Notes: generated by a model not told the origin, from the letters alone. Shown: positions 10,049 to 19,947, counted from the first letter of the stretch. The stretch is 64,000 nt of DNA from an uncultured Opitutales bacterium (GCA_943789375.1 CALSTX010000003.1:62001-126000); one strand, 5' to 3'. Numbers and translations are program-made.

Positions 10049-10718
10049 TCAGGGCATCATACTTACCTTTCAATTTCAATTCTTGTATGTAAATAGCTAA
10101 CCCCATCTTTTTAAAAGTAGGTAAAGATGTTGGGTAAGAATTAACAAGCCGGCTCGATTTCAAAAGTAACATAATATCAATATCGTAAGCATCACCAAAG
10201 TAAGTTGGTTTTCCAAGAACGAGCACCATGCGGCCTCCAATAATTTCTTTAGTACCACCTTTAGCTGTAGTTATTGTACCTTTTCCTTCAAGTGGGATAA
10301 ATTTGAATCCACCATTTTTTGTTGCTTCTAGGATAATGGTGCCACGACCGTTAAAAGTTGCATTGGATTCTCTTGTTGAAAATTTAATGCTTTGTGCATG
10401 TTCAGTACAAAAAAGTAAGCTTCCAGAGTGCAGCCAGAAATCTGTATTAGAACGCCATGTTCCCATGCTGTCTCGTCCAAGCCTCCAGTAATTTTTGGGC
10501 GTTATTGATTCTAGTCTTCCTTGTACACCTGTAGCAATGAGAAGATTTTTTGTTAGACTAGTATTTACATCAATAAGGTAGGGATCAAATTTGTCTTTGT
10601 CGCTTAAATTAACTGCATCTATGCGGCCATATTTATAAGTAATTTTTGGTGATGATGCTGATAAAAAAAAAGCCGCTGTTGAAACAGCGGCAATTAATGA
10701 AATTTTAATGTAGATCAA
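9927..10718 (-). CDS. FecR-like domain protein with N-terminal signal peptide
   Basis: TTG start; MIYIKISLIAAVSTAAFFLSASS leader; VQGRLES...GTWRSNTDFWLHSGSLLFCTEHAQSIKFST resembles the FecR fold core. Confidence 0.6.
   Translation of the reverse strand: MIYIKISLIAAVSTAAFFLSASSPKITYKYGRIDAVNLSDKDKFDPYLIDVNTSLTKNLLIATGVQGRLESITPKNYWRLGRDSMGTWRSNTDFWLHSGSLLFCTEHAQSIKFSTRESNATFNGRGTIILEATKNGGFKFIPLEGKGTITTAKGGTKEIIGGRMVLVLGKPTYFGDAYDIDIMLLLKSSRLVNSYPTSLPTFKKMGLAIYIQELKLKGKYDALIGDATTNENLELWRFGSAKKSNGKPVTNKKGIFGRIFSSD
10663..10691 (-). terminator. Intrinsic terminator/attenuator-like element inside the FecR-like signal-peptide codons
   Basis: Minus strand GCCGCTGT-TTCA-ACAGCGGC followed by TTTTTTTTT. 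Confidence 0.7.
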
Positions 10719-10719
10719 T

Positions 10720-11736
10720 TTAGAAACTAGCTGTTAGGCTTAAGCCTGCACCCAAATCAAACTTCTTGAAATCGTACAGCGAATCGTAAGAATCTCCAGC
10801 TTCGTCATTACCATCAGAAACTCTTTTGGAATAATCAGAATTGAGAGAAAGTTCAAATGAATCACTGATAGGGTATTGGATAAGTACTCCGATATTCTGA
10901 AGAACATCGGTTCTGTCAAAATTGAAACCATTGTCATACTTTCTGTATGAAACTGAGTATGTTGGCGTGATAGTTAATGTTTCTAATGAGTAGATTATGG
11001 AATATCTAAGGGTGGCATCTATGTGATCAAGTTCGTCTTCTGTATGTGAGCTTGAGGTTGGGCCGTCTGCATCCTCAATATCGCCATAGTGAGAACCAAC
11101 TGAAGCATCTAATACACCAAGCAAATTATCTGACAAAGGGTAGGCTTTTGTTACACCAACACTAGGATAAAACTCCTTGTACTCCTCTGTGTCGCTTTCA
11201 ACACTACGGTCATTTGAGTACATTACTCCGGCTCGGAAGGCCCAACCACTCTCGTGTTGTAGCAGGAATAGTAAATATGCAGTTGTGGTGTTGTGATTTA
11301 GTACACTTAAGTCTGGTATTGCTTCATTAGAGTTTTTGTAGGTGTAATCTGTCATCGCCCATGCACCGCCGACAAAAGGAGTGAGTACAGATGAATCAAG
11401 ATCATAAACACCAAGCTTGGCCATACCATGAAATTTATTTACCCAAACAGCATCAGCTTGTTGGTCTAAAACACCTGGGGCACCAAGCGGATTTTGTTTG
11501 TAAGCTATATTACTGTCGTAGCCGAAGGAAGCAGAAAAACCAGATTTTTTGAGCAACAATGGTCGCTGAGCTCCTGTATCGGACGATTCAACATCTGAGC
11601 TGGTTACTTTACTGCTTTTTTGAGCAGATTCAGCAACTGGAGATGGTAGAGATCTACTGGTTGAATCGACACGAGACTGGGTTTGGCCGTATGTAACGAG
11701 AGCAGATAAAAGTAAAAGAGAAATATGAGTGTTCAT
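10720..11736 (-). CDS. Outer-membrane beta-barrel protein
   Basis: Signal-peptide-like N-term, alternating hydrophobic/aromatic strands (SFGYDSNIAY..., SVGSHYGDIED..., YSVSYRKYDNGFNF), terminal F. Confidence 0.75.
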   Translation of the reverse strand: MNTHISLLLLSALVTYGQTQSRVDSTSRSLPSPVAESAQKSSKVTSSDVESSDTGAQRPLLLKKSGFSASFGYDSNIAYKQNPLGAPGVLDQQADAVWVNKFHGMAKLGVYDLDSSVLTPFVGGAWAMTDYTYKNSNEAIPDLSVLNHNTTTAYLLFLLQHESGWAFRAGVMYSNDRSVESDTEEYKEFYPSVGVTKAYPLSDNLLGVLDASVGSHYGDIEDADGPTSSSHTEDELDHIDATLRYSIIYSLETLTITPTYSVSYRKYDNGFNFDRTDVLQNIGVLIQYPISDSFELSLNSDYSKRVSDGNDEAGDSYDSLYDFKKFDLGAGLSLTASF

Positions 11737-11776
11737 TACGATTGGTTTGTAATTATATTTTAAATAAATTGATTAA

Positions 11777-13480
11777 TTATTGGCCTCTGACCTTGATGAA
11801 AGGTGTACCATTAGGCAAAGTGGCGGCAGAGTTGATGTGCCCATCTACTCCGTTAAATTGATTACGAGTCAAGACATCATTGCTTATACCGAGATGCTTA
11901 ACATTGTGAAAATTAACTGCTCCACTTGTGATAGATTTACTATCTGAATTATTAATGGAAAGAGCACCATTTTGACTTCTGAGCATTATATCAGCCGTGG
12001 AAGGGAAGGAGGTATTTTTAATATGTATAGTTTTAGATTCCATGTATATATCATCGATTCTTCCAGAAAAATTCAACTGATCGATATTTATCAATTCATT
12101 TGCATAAAGGTAAACATTGTCTGGGTCAGAATTCGAACCGTTTGCAGTTCCAACGGTGAATGTCGATCCACCAGTTATGTTCATTGTACCTAAAGAGCCA
12201 ACGGCAAGATTTCCACCTGTTGAAATGCTTGTGTTAACAAGGTACATGCTATCGCTGCCTGTGTCGCCAGATCCAATTCCTAGATTGGATCCTGTGTACT
12301 CAATGTTGGTGTTTTCGATGAAAACATCATCTGCCGCACCCAGGACTAAAGCGTGATCTTCAACTGTGTTGGAGTTAGTAAACTTGATGTTTCCAGCAGA
12401 TTTTAAATCTTTTGCGGCCCCTATAACAAGCACTTTTCGGTCTGCAGTGGATGCAGCTTTTCCAAGTTCGTTACTCACATCAATAGTGGATTCGCTTCCT
12501 GTTTGACCAAGGGTTAGTGTAGAACCTGCCTTAAGCATAACATTCGATAAAGGAACATTGAGCACGCTTGATGGGGTGTCTTCAGTCGAGAATGATCTTG
12601 AACCCGTTAATGTTGAAAGAAATCCGAGATAGTCGCTTGTTGAATTTTGTACTAGTGATGATAGAGTAGAATCTCCTGTGTACGAGTAATTTGCCCCCAA
12701 GACATTACTGGCGAGGTTTTCTCCATTCGAACCTAACGCACCGTATGCAGAGAGTAAGCGGATGAATGCTGTATTGTAACCAGTTGCTGATAAACTAGCT
12801 ACCGAAATAGTTGATGCTGGCAATGTGGTTGTAAGGACCCTGTCAGTCAGAACTGTGGATGCTAATGTGAGGGCACTAGTAAATTGAGAGTCTTTAGAAT
12901 AAGTAGATGCGTATCTTGACAGGGCAAGCAACTCAGCGTCATTAATTAGCAGCAATGGGTCTGCAACTTGGTCAGCGTACTGTGCTTTGGCGGCGGCTAA
13001 GGTATCTTCCAGTGATTTCCCCTCGTGTTCCGGATCTCTGAGGAAATCAGCATAGAGTTCTGCATCGTCAAGAGAGTGGCCCTTCCTGAGTAAATCACCG
13101 TACTCTTTGGCATCATGAATGCCAATCCCGGTAACTAATAAATCGTGGTGCATTTTGAAATCTTTAATACTTCCACCGCTTTTAAGGGATTCGGTGTATT
13201 TATCTTTCAATGTATCAAGACCGCCATCCAAGGCTTTTAGTGATTCATGGGTGTACCCGAGCTTGTGAATTGCGATGTGTAATACTCGAAGCTTGTGATT
13301 AGCTTGTGCAGACTTTGGGGCTCCTTTGCTCGGTGCTGAAACAGAACCTGTTGAGGATGCAGCAGCTGCATCATCGCCCTCTTGACCGAATATGAGAGTG
13401 CTGGAGAGAACCAAAGATAGAGAAGTAAGTAGGTATTTGGAGAGTTTCATGGTAGGATTGTTTCTAAAGTATTTTCTCAA
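11777..13480 (-). CDS. Secreted/surface protein with N-terminal 16-aa helical repeats and C-terminal beta-helix-like repeats; likely start at M11 (13450)
   Basis: MKLSKYLLTSLSLVLSSTLIFGQ signal peptide; repeats GxSLxDAxxYxDxL; C-term NIKFTNSN.../VFIENTNIEYTGS.../MYLVNTSISTGGNL... Confidence 0.65.
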   Translation of the reverse strand: MRKYFRNNPTMKLSKYLLTSLSLVLSSTLIFGQEGDDAAAASSTGSVSAPSKGAPKSAQANHKLRVLHIAIHKLGYTHESLKALDGGLDTLKDKYTESLKSGGSIKDFKMHHDLLVTGIGIHDAKEYGDLLRKGHSLDDAELYADFLRDPEHEGKSLEDTLAAAKAQYADQVADPLLLINDAELLALSRYASTYSKDSQFTSALTLASTVLTDRVLTTTLPASTISVASLSATGYNTAFIRLLSAYGALGSNGENLASNVLGANYSYTGDSTLSSLVQNSTSDYLGFLSTLTGSRSFSTEDTPSSVLNVPLSNVMLKAGSTLTLGQTGSESTIDVSNELGKAASTADRKVLVIGAAKDLKSAGNIKFTNSNTVEDHALVLGAADDVFIENTNIEYTGSNLGIGSGDTGSDSMYLVNTSISTGGNLAVGSLGTMNITGGSTFTVGTANGSNSDPDNVYLYANELINIDQLNFSGRIDDIYMESKTIHIKNTSFPSTADIMLRSQNGALSINNSDSKSITSGAVNFHNVKHLGISNDVLTRNQFNGVDGHINSAATLPNGTPFIKVRGQ

Positions 13481-13569
13481 TCTATGAAAAATTTTAATTC
13501 CAACAAGCTTTTTCTGTTAGAATTCAAAAAATACAAGTAGAATAGTGTATGATGTTTTTAAAATATTCG

Positions 13570-13656
13570 TGGTGCCGAGGGCGAGATTTGAACTCGCACA
13601 TCTTTGCAGATACTAGATTCTGAGTCTAGCGCGTCTACCAATTCCGCCACCCCGGC
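13570..13656 (-). tRNA. tRNA-Leu (CAG), CCA encoded
   Basis: Reverse complement GCCGGGGTGGCGGAATTGGTAGACGCGCTAGACTCAGAATCTAG...GTTCAAATC...; loop CTCAGAA; long variable arm. Confidence 0.95.
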
Positions 13657-13701
13657 AATCCCAAGAAGTTAAATGTACAATACAAATAGTGCGAGTAAAA
13701 A

Positions 13702-14367
13702 TCAGTTGATTAATTTACCAATTGTGTTTTTCCGGCTACCATTTGCTAGTTTCCTCAAAAAAACATCTTGGTCTGGTGTATCTTCCTCGTCTAACAAGTC
13801 AACCGGATCAAATACATGTGTTACCCTTCTTGGCGAGTGAGAAAATATTTGATTAATCGGAGGCTCCTTTTTTGCACTCAAAATATAGGTTTCCATTGGA
13901 TAGCGCTTTGTTTTGTACTTTTCAATAAGCTGTGAAACTAGTGAGCCATTTGTATTGGTTCGATTGGAAAAACAGATGGCATCAGAAAAATGGGCTACCC
14001 CATCGAACCAGGCATTGAAATTATTCGATCCAATGAGATGAGAGTCAATAAGGGATATTACCCTGCAGAGCTTGAGTTGTGGGTTTTCATTCAACAATGC
14101 AATGCTGGCTTCGATTTGGTCAGCAAGATCAAATTCATTGCAAAGAAAGAGAAACCATTCATTTGCTGCTAATTGGCTGGGGTTTTCAATTTGAATTTCA
14201 TCATCTTGCATGAACCAAGTGAGAAAAGGAAGTTTGGATGTCGGGGTACTCTCGGGAAACAGGCAAAGTGAGCTTTGTTTTCCCTGATCTTTGTTGAGAA
14301 TCAAGGAAAGTACCTTCTCGTCACCAGAGTTTGGAGTTCTGATAATTAAATATAAATCGCCTTCCAT
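13702..14367 (-). CDS. Conserved hypothetical protein (weak resemblance to CobW-like GTPase core without a P-loop)
   Basis: 221 aa; LKLCRVISLIDSHLIG..NAWFDGVAHFSDAICFSNRT; no GxxxxGK(S/T). Confidence 0.5.
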   Translation of the reverse strand: MEGDLYLIIRTPNSGDEKVLSLILNKDQGKQSSLCLFPESTPTSKLPFLTWFMQDDEIQIENPSQLAANEWFLFLCNEFDLADQIEASIALLNENPQLKLCRVISLIDSHLIGSNNFNAWFDGVAHFSDAICFSNRTNTNGSLVSQLIEKYKTKRYPMETYILSAKKEPPINQIFSHSPRRVTHVFDPVDLLDEEDTPDQDVFLRKLANGSRKNTIGKLIN

Positions 14368-14375
14368 GTTGATGG

Positions 14376-15476
14376 TTACAAATCGTTAAAGGATTCGCAC
14401 TGAGCTACATGCCGCATTTTGTGGTCGATCAGAACAAGGGCAGTCATTGCCTCAACGATGGGCACGGCTCGTGGTAATACGCAGGGGTCATGCCTGCCTC
14501 GGCCCATTAGTTCGGTTTCATTTCCTTGGTTATCTACTGTTTTTTGAATCTGCAGTACAGTGGCAGTTGGTTTAAATGCCACCCTAAAGAAAAGTTCCTC
14601 GCCATTGGTTATCCCTCCCTGAACCCCTCCGGAGTTATTAGTTTTCGTGGAAACTTGACCATCTCGACTTTCAAATAAGTCGTTGTGCTCGGAGCCTTTG
14701 AGCAGAGTTCCTTCAAACCCGCTGCCTATTTCAAAGGCTTTGGTGGCGGGCAGAGACAGCATTGCTTTGGCTAAATCTGCTTCGATCCGGTCAAAAACAG
14801 GTGCACCTAAGCCAACGGGCAAACCATTTACTCTGCACGAGATTGAACCGCCGACTGAATCCCCTGCTTTTTTTACTTCCAATATACGGTCTTCCATTAA
14901 CTTGGCAGTTTGAGGGTGAGGGCATCGGGTAGGGGAAGCTTCTACCTCATCAAGAGTGGGTGGATTCTCAGTATTTGGGCATTGAATATCATGAATTCTT
15001 TCCACATAGGTGGATATGGAAACATTCATGGTTGTTAGAAGTTTTTGAGCAATGGCTCCTGCGGCAACCCTGGCTATCGTTTCTCTGGCAGATGAACGGC
15101 CTCCTCCTTCGTGATTGCGGATCCCAAATTTGGATTGATAAGTGAAATCGGCATGGGAGGGGCGAAATTTTTCTTTCATTTCGTCATAAGCTTGAGGGCG
15201 GGCATCTTTGTTCCTGACAAGCATGGCGATAGGAGTGCCTAAGGTTTTTCCTTCAAAGACTCCCGATAAAATTTCAACTTGATCAGCTTCGTCTCGTGGA
15301 GTTGTAAGTTTGCTTTGCCCAGGTCTACGACGTTCCAGGAATGGTTGGATATCTGACTCGGAAAGGGGGAGACGCGGAGGGCAGCCATCGACTACGACTC
15401 CGATACCGCCACCATGGCTTTCTCCCCAGGAAGATATTTTAAACAAATTTCCAAACAAATTTCCCATACACTCCAT
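14376..15476 (-). CDS. aroC: Chorismate synthase
   Basis: [85 protein letters not shown]. Confidence 0.97.
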   Translation of the reverse strand: MECMGNLFGNLFKISSWGESHGGGIGVVVDGCPPRLPLSESDIQPFLERRRPGQSKLTTPRDEADQVEILSGVFEGKTLGTPIAMLVRNKDARPQAYDEMKEKFRPSHADFTYQSKFGIRNHEGGGRSSARETIARVAAGAIAQKLLTTMNVSISTYVERIHDIQCPNTENPPTLDEVEASPTRCPHPQTAKLMEDRILEVKKAGDSVGGSISCRVNGLPVGLGAPVFDRIEADLAKAMLSLPATKAFEIGSGFEGTLLKGSEHNDLFESRDGQVSTKTNNSGGVQGGITNGEELFFRVAFKPTATVLQIQKTVDNQGNETELMGRGRHDPCVLPRAVPIVEAMTALVLIDHKMRHVAQCESFNDL

Positions 15477-15610
15477 ATTTTAAATTCTACCCAATAAGGC
15501 AAAACAATTTCCTTTAGAATGCATGCCTTATTTCTGATTTTATCTCCTGTGCTTTCAATGGGGTGGAATATATTTGCAAGAGATAAAAAGTTTTCTAACA
15601 TATGTAGTCT

Positions 15611-15710
15611 AAGGTCGGGTCCCATGCGACACGTCTCGAACGAACCCCGTCAGGTCCGGAAGGAAGCAGCGGTAGTTATGAGAAGTGTGTGCTGTGGGGT
15701 GCCTGGCCTT
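15611..15710 (+). ncRNA. ffs: Signal recognition particle RNA, small bacterial (4.5S) type
   Basis: Conserved core GAACCCCGTCAGGTCCGGAAGGAAGCAGCGGTAG, terminal pairing AAGGTC...GGCCTT, poly-T tail, directly upstream of dnaX. Confidence 0.93.
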
Positions 15711-15779
15711 TTTTTTGGTTTGCTTACAAAAAAGTATAATTTTACTTCTTTGGCTTGCCTGAATATCTGTTAGTAAACA

Positions 15780-17300
15780 TTGATGTTAGCTGTGACCAAA
15801 TCATCTTACCAAGTAATCGCAAGGCGTTGGAGACCTAAACAATTTTCTGAATTGGTTGGGCAAGACCATGTGGTGCGCACACTTGGTAATGCCATCGAGA
15901 TGGAGCGTATCGCTCATGCCTACCTTTTTGTCGGACCCAGGGGAACAGGGAAAACTACTTCAGCACGACTTTTTGCAAAGTCCCTAAATTGGGAAGATGG
16001 TCCCTCTTTGGATGTGCCATCTGATTCTGAAATTGGTCAGTCCATCATGGAGGGAAGATGTTTAGATGTTATCGAGATTGATGGTGCTTCCAATAACTCT
16101 GTGGACCAGGTCCGTGATTTGCGGGATGAGTGTCAGTATGCGCCCGCTCAATGCCGGTTTAAGATATATGTTATTGATGAAGTGCATATGTTGAGCCAAG
16201 CCGCTTTTAACGCCTTACTCAAGACTTTGGAAGAACCCCCTTCTCATGTGAAATTTGTTTTTGCAACGACGGAAGCTAACAAAGTCCTTCCGACAATTGT
16301 TTCGAGGTGCCAGCGCTTTGAGTTCCGTTCCATACCCGTAGAATTAATTGTTAGAAAGCTCCAAGAGATTTGTGATAAAGAGGAAATCATGGTTGAGCCA
16401 GAAGCTTTGCAGGCTATTGCCAGAATGGCCCAGGGAGGAATGCGAGATGCACAAAGTATTTTGGATCAGTTGATTTCCTTTTGTGGCACCAAAATTTCGC
16501 AATCAAATGTGTTAGATGTGTATGGCCTTGTGTCTCGCTCCCGTATTGAAAGACTGGGTGATCACATTCTTCAGGGTAAATATGATCTAATTTTAGAAGA
16601 AGCCGATGCTTTTGCCAATGAAGGCGTTGATTTTTACAGAGCATTGCTGGACTTAGCTGATTACATCAGAGAATTTCTGGTCGAAAGCATGAAAACGGAT
16701 AAAGGTTCATATCCTGAGCAAGCAGTCCGCGTTCTGGATGCTTTGAAGGCAGGTGAAGCCCTCGTACGATCTGGTTTATCTGAGAAAACAAATTTTGAAG
16801 TAACTTTACTTCGAGCTGTGGAAGCAGGAAAGTCCCGTTCAATTGACCGGGTTATACGGGAAATCTCGGGGCTCGTACCTGAGGGTAGTAAAAAAAAAAG
16901 TACTGAAGGCGGAGTAAAGAGTATTCAATCCCCGGATAAGCCTCCTATTAACAAGGATCAAAATACCGAGGAAAGTGTGAGCAGGTCTGTTTATGATACG
17001 CCTTCAGATCATGCAAAAGAAGAAGGATCCGTTGTCCAGGAATCTGGGAAGGGATCTAAAGAACCTGGTGCTAATTCTACTGATGTAACCGAGCTTAAAA
17101 AGCTTGAAGCTGAGAGAAATAACCTGGTTATTGAAGCATCTAAGGACCAAGATCTTGAGTCTAAGCGGAGAGTGAAAGATCAAAAACTAATCGATGAAAG
17201 AACTGCAGCTCTACCGGATGGTGTACGAAGAGTTTTGAAAGATAAATTTCGAGCAGATTTTGTTTCAATCGAAAAAATTGATCAGAATCTTTTGATTTAA
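15780..17300 (+). CDS. dnaX: DNA polymerase III subunit gamma/tau
   Basis: [77 protein letters not shown]10 slippage tract inside. Confidence 0.96.
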   Translation: MMLAVTKSSYQVIARRWRPKQFSELVGQDHVVRTLGNAIEMERIAHAYLFVGPRGTGKTTSARLFAKSLNWEDGPSLDVPSDSEIGQSIMEGRCLDVIEIDGASNNSVDQVRDLRDECQYAPAQCRFKIYVIDEVHMLSQAAFNALLKTLEEPPSHVKFVFATTEANKVLPTIVSRCQRFEFRSIPVELIVRKLQEICDKEEIMVEPEALQAIARMAQGGMRDAQSILDQLISFCGTKISQSNVLDVYGLVSRSRIERLGDHILQGKYDLILEEADAFANEGVDFYRALLDLADYIREFLVESMKTDKGSYPEQAVRVLDALKAGEALVRSGLSEKTNFEVTLLRAVEAGKSRSIDRVIREISGLVPEGSKKKSTEGGVKSIQSPDKPPINKDQNTEESVSRSVYDTPSDHAKEEGSVVQESGKGSKEPGANSTDVTELKKLEAERNNLVIEASKDQDLESKRRVKDQKLIDERTAALPDGVRRVLKDKFRADFVSIEKIDQNLLI

Positions 17301-17317
17301 ATTTTATAAAAGAAATC

Positions 17318-18130
17318 TCATTCACTTCGGGTAAGAAATGAGACTGCATCAGATTTTACCCAACCCTTTTTACTGTTGTCTATGCTTTGAACTAAAAACC
17401 ATTTCTGCCCGCTTAAACTTTTGTGTGACTGCAGTAATGAATTGCTAGACAGGTTAAGCCAAAGGCTTTCCCCAGGTTTAACATAGGTATTTGCTGAACT
17501 TCCTGAACCGGCAAACCTGCGAAGGGGAATGTTTTGCGAGGCATTACTTTCGTTTTCATTGATTTCAGTAACAATCACCTCTCTAGTGAGTAAACTTTTA
17601 TTTCCTGTTGATGTGTATGCCCCCCAGAATAAAAAACAAAGAAGAAGGAACCAAATCAAGATGGGGAAAATAAACTTCTTTTGGTTCCAACCCTGAAAAT
17701 ATAAAAAGGCTAGGGCTAAGGCTCCCACCCAGAAAGTAGAAGTCAGTGAAATGATCCAAAAATCGATCGAACTAGAATTTAGGTAAATTGAGAGATCTGT
17801 TTTTGGAAAATTTACTCCTGCAGTTTCTAAAGCGAAGTTTAAATTTTCCTGAAAAGCCCGATTGCCTGGATCTAGTAGCAGTGCTCTTCTGTAATTAAGC
17901 ACGGCTTTACCGTATTTCTCAGTTTTAAAATATAAGTTAGCGAGATTTCCGTGGAGATTGGAAGATTTACTTACTTTGGAAGCCCCTTCATATAAATCAA
18001 TCGCGGTGAGTAAATCGCCAGAGGCTTCTGCGCGAACTGCATCGTAAAATAACTTGTCCTTTGAATTTGCAATTAAACTTTGGGAACCAATGAAGCAAAG
18101 AACTACTAAGGTTGAAATAAATCGTGTCAT
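17318..18130 (-). CDS. BatE-like TPR/SH3-type membrane protein
   Basis: Signal peptide, TPR (AIDLYEGASKVSKSSNLHGNLANLYFKTEKYGKAVLNYRRALLLDPGN), TM pair, C-term SH3-like; follows batD. Confidence 0.75.
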   Translation of the reverse strand: MTRFISTLVVLCFIGSQSLIANSKDKLFYDAVRAEASGDLLTAIDLYEGASKVSKSSNLHGNLANLYFKTEKYGKAVLNYRRALLLDPGNRAFQENLNFALETAGVNFPKTDLSIYLNSSSIDFWIISLTSTFWVGALALAFLYFQGWNQKKFIFPILIWFLLLCFLFWGAYTSTGNKSLLTREVIVTEINENESNASQNIPLRRFAGSGSSANTYVKPGESLWLNLSSNSLLQSHKSLSGQKWFLVQSIDNSKKGWVKSDAVSFLTRSE

Positions 18131-19947
18131 TTTAACTTCTTAATGATTTTCAAAGCTTGCCGGAATTCTTCTTTGAGATTGAGAGTTTTCTGGTCGACCC
18201 CGGCAAATTCATAATCGTCAAACTTAATCAGTAAAAGCCTGACTTTTGAAATTAAATCTTTTTCTTTATTTGCTTTTTCCAGCAGTTCTATCAGCTCGTC
18301 ACTCGATAGTGCATATGGATTCGGATGAGATTGGAGCAGTCCCACCTTGAATTGAATGATAGAACGATAACAGCGAAAGAATTTTTTGGAGTCGTTATAT
18401 GACAAATATTTTTTCAAATCCTTGAGAAATGTAATCTCCTGCTGTTTATGGCTTTGGACACCCCTGTACCTTTTTTTTAACCCAATAAATAAGAGTAAGC
18501 AGAATGCAGCAAGAGGAATGATTTGGGTTATCCAAAAGGCAATGGATTGTAATAAACTGCTGGAAATAAAAGTGTTTTGCCAAACTCCTGGTTCACTCTC
18601 TGTCTGAAAAAGGTCTTGGGTGGTAAATCTTTTGGAAGAAGGCACAGCTTCACCTACAGATCTCGTATTCCCTTGATCAACCCATTTTTCTCCTGGGTCA
18701 ACTCGTAAGGGGTGCTCGACCGAGCTTATGGATTGGTATTTCTCGAGATCAGGGTCAAAGTATGAGAAGTAAAGTGTAGGGACTTTTAAGAGGCCTGGTG
18801 TGAGAGGCGTGATAACATATTCAAAATTTTGTGTACCCTCAAATTTGGTTTGCATGTCTCCTTGAAATGAAAAGGCAGGTGGTCCAATTTTAAAATCCTT
18901 ATTTTTTTCAAAAGAGGGAGCCGGCATAGATGTAAAATTTCCTTTACCCGAAATTGAAAATGTCAACCTAACAGGATCACCGAGTGAAACATGATCACGA
19001 TCAATTTTAGACCTTATTTTAAATGCACCAACAGCTCCGTTAAATTGTGATGGTCTACCAGATTTAGGCAGGGGGCGAACTTCAATCAATTTATTTTCTG
19101 AAGAGACTTTGATCGACTCTTCTCTTCCAAAACCAAAAAAAGGATCGTTAAAAAATGGGCTATTAAATGGAGTGCTTCTCTTGTTGTTGGTTCTTACACG
19201 AACACTGGAATGGTAGGATAGGGAATGGTTTCCTGAAGTTGTTGAAGTGAGCCCAATTTTCCAAGAGTAGGATGTATAATTCTTGTTATATTTTATAACA
19301 TTTCTTTTTTCTGCAGGTTGGCCAAATTCAGTGGCTGAAAAAGCTTCGCTTTGTTTGACGGGAGCGTTTTCGATTCTAGTGAAAGGCATCCGGTCCCAAA
19401 GAAACAAGCCAACATTAGAAACAATTGTTTCACCCTCATAAACATACTCTCGAGGCATAGAGAATTCAATGAATGCCGCCTGTTTGAGGTCTTGTTGTTG
19501 CTGGTTTTGTTTTTGTTGATTTTCGATATCTAGCTGCGTTGGTGCAAGAACTCTAAGTGTCGCTGCTGGCACAGTTTGAGGTTGGCCATCAATCATAATT
19601 GGCCATGCAGGAATAGTAAATATACCCTTCTGGGTAGGGCGTGTGGAAAAACTCAATTCAAGTTTTATTGAAGTGACCCCATTGATAAGGCTGACCTTGC
19701 GAAAAGTTTTTGGATTATTTGAAATTTCTAGGCCGGGAACATTAGGAATAGAACCTTTTGGCGAGTTTTGAGAACCTTGAATAATAATTTTGTAGGCACT
19801 ACTATTACTCAAAGTCACGGCTGAAGGTTCAAAGTATGCTTCGATTTGCACTTGTGGTTGCTGCCCAGAGGATGCAGTAAGCATACTTAAAGCAAAGATA
19901 TAGTATGTGAGCGTCTTAAAGCAGAAATATCGGTGGAGTAGATTCAT
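18127..19947 (-). CDS. BatD-family (oxygen tolerance) protein
   Basis: PQVQIEAYFEPSAVTLSNSSAYKIIIQGS, EYVYEGETIVSNVGLFLWDRMPF; Bat operon context. Confidence 0.82.
   Translation of the reverse strand: MNLLHRYFCFKTLTYYIFALSMLTASSGQQPQVQIEAYFEPSAVTLSNSSAYKIIIQGSQNSPKGSIPNVPGLEISNNPKTFRKVSLINGVTSIKLELSFSTRPTQKGIFTIPAWPIMIDGQPQTVPAATLRVLAPTQLDIENQQKQNQQQQDLKQAAFIEFSMPREYVYEGETIVSNVGLFLWDRMPFTRIENAPVKQSEAFSATEFGQPAEKRNVIKYNKNYTSYSWKIGLTSTTSGNHSLSYHSSVRVRTNNKRSTPFNSPFFNDPFFGFGREESIKVSSENKLIEVRPLPKSGRPSQFNGAVGAFKIRSKIDRDHVSLGDPVRLTFSISGKGNFTSMPAPSFEKNKDFKIGPPAFSFQGDMQTKFEGTQNFEYVITPLTPGLLKVPTLYFSYFDPDLEKYQSISSVEHPLRVDPGEKWVDQGNTRSVGEAVPSSKRFTTQDLFQTESEPGVWQNTFISSSLLQSIAFWITQIIPLAAFCLLLFIGLKKRYRGVQSHKQQEITFLKDLKKYLSYNDSKKFFRCYRSIIQFKVGLLQSHPNPYALSSDELIELLEKANKEKDLISKVRLLLIKFDDYEFAGVDQKTLNLKEEFRQALKIIKKLK

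Noticed and set aside
15519-15773. 84-aa ORF overlapping the SRP RNA
   Set aside because: The conserved SRP RNA core explains this sequence; the translation is not protein-like
17301-17345. Possible terminator between convergent dnaX and batE-like genes
   Set aside because: Only a weak, long-looped inverted repeat (TCTCATT...AATGAGA); not convincing as an intrinsic terminator
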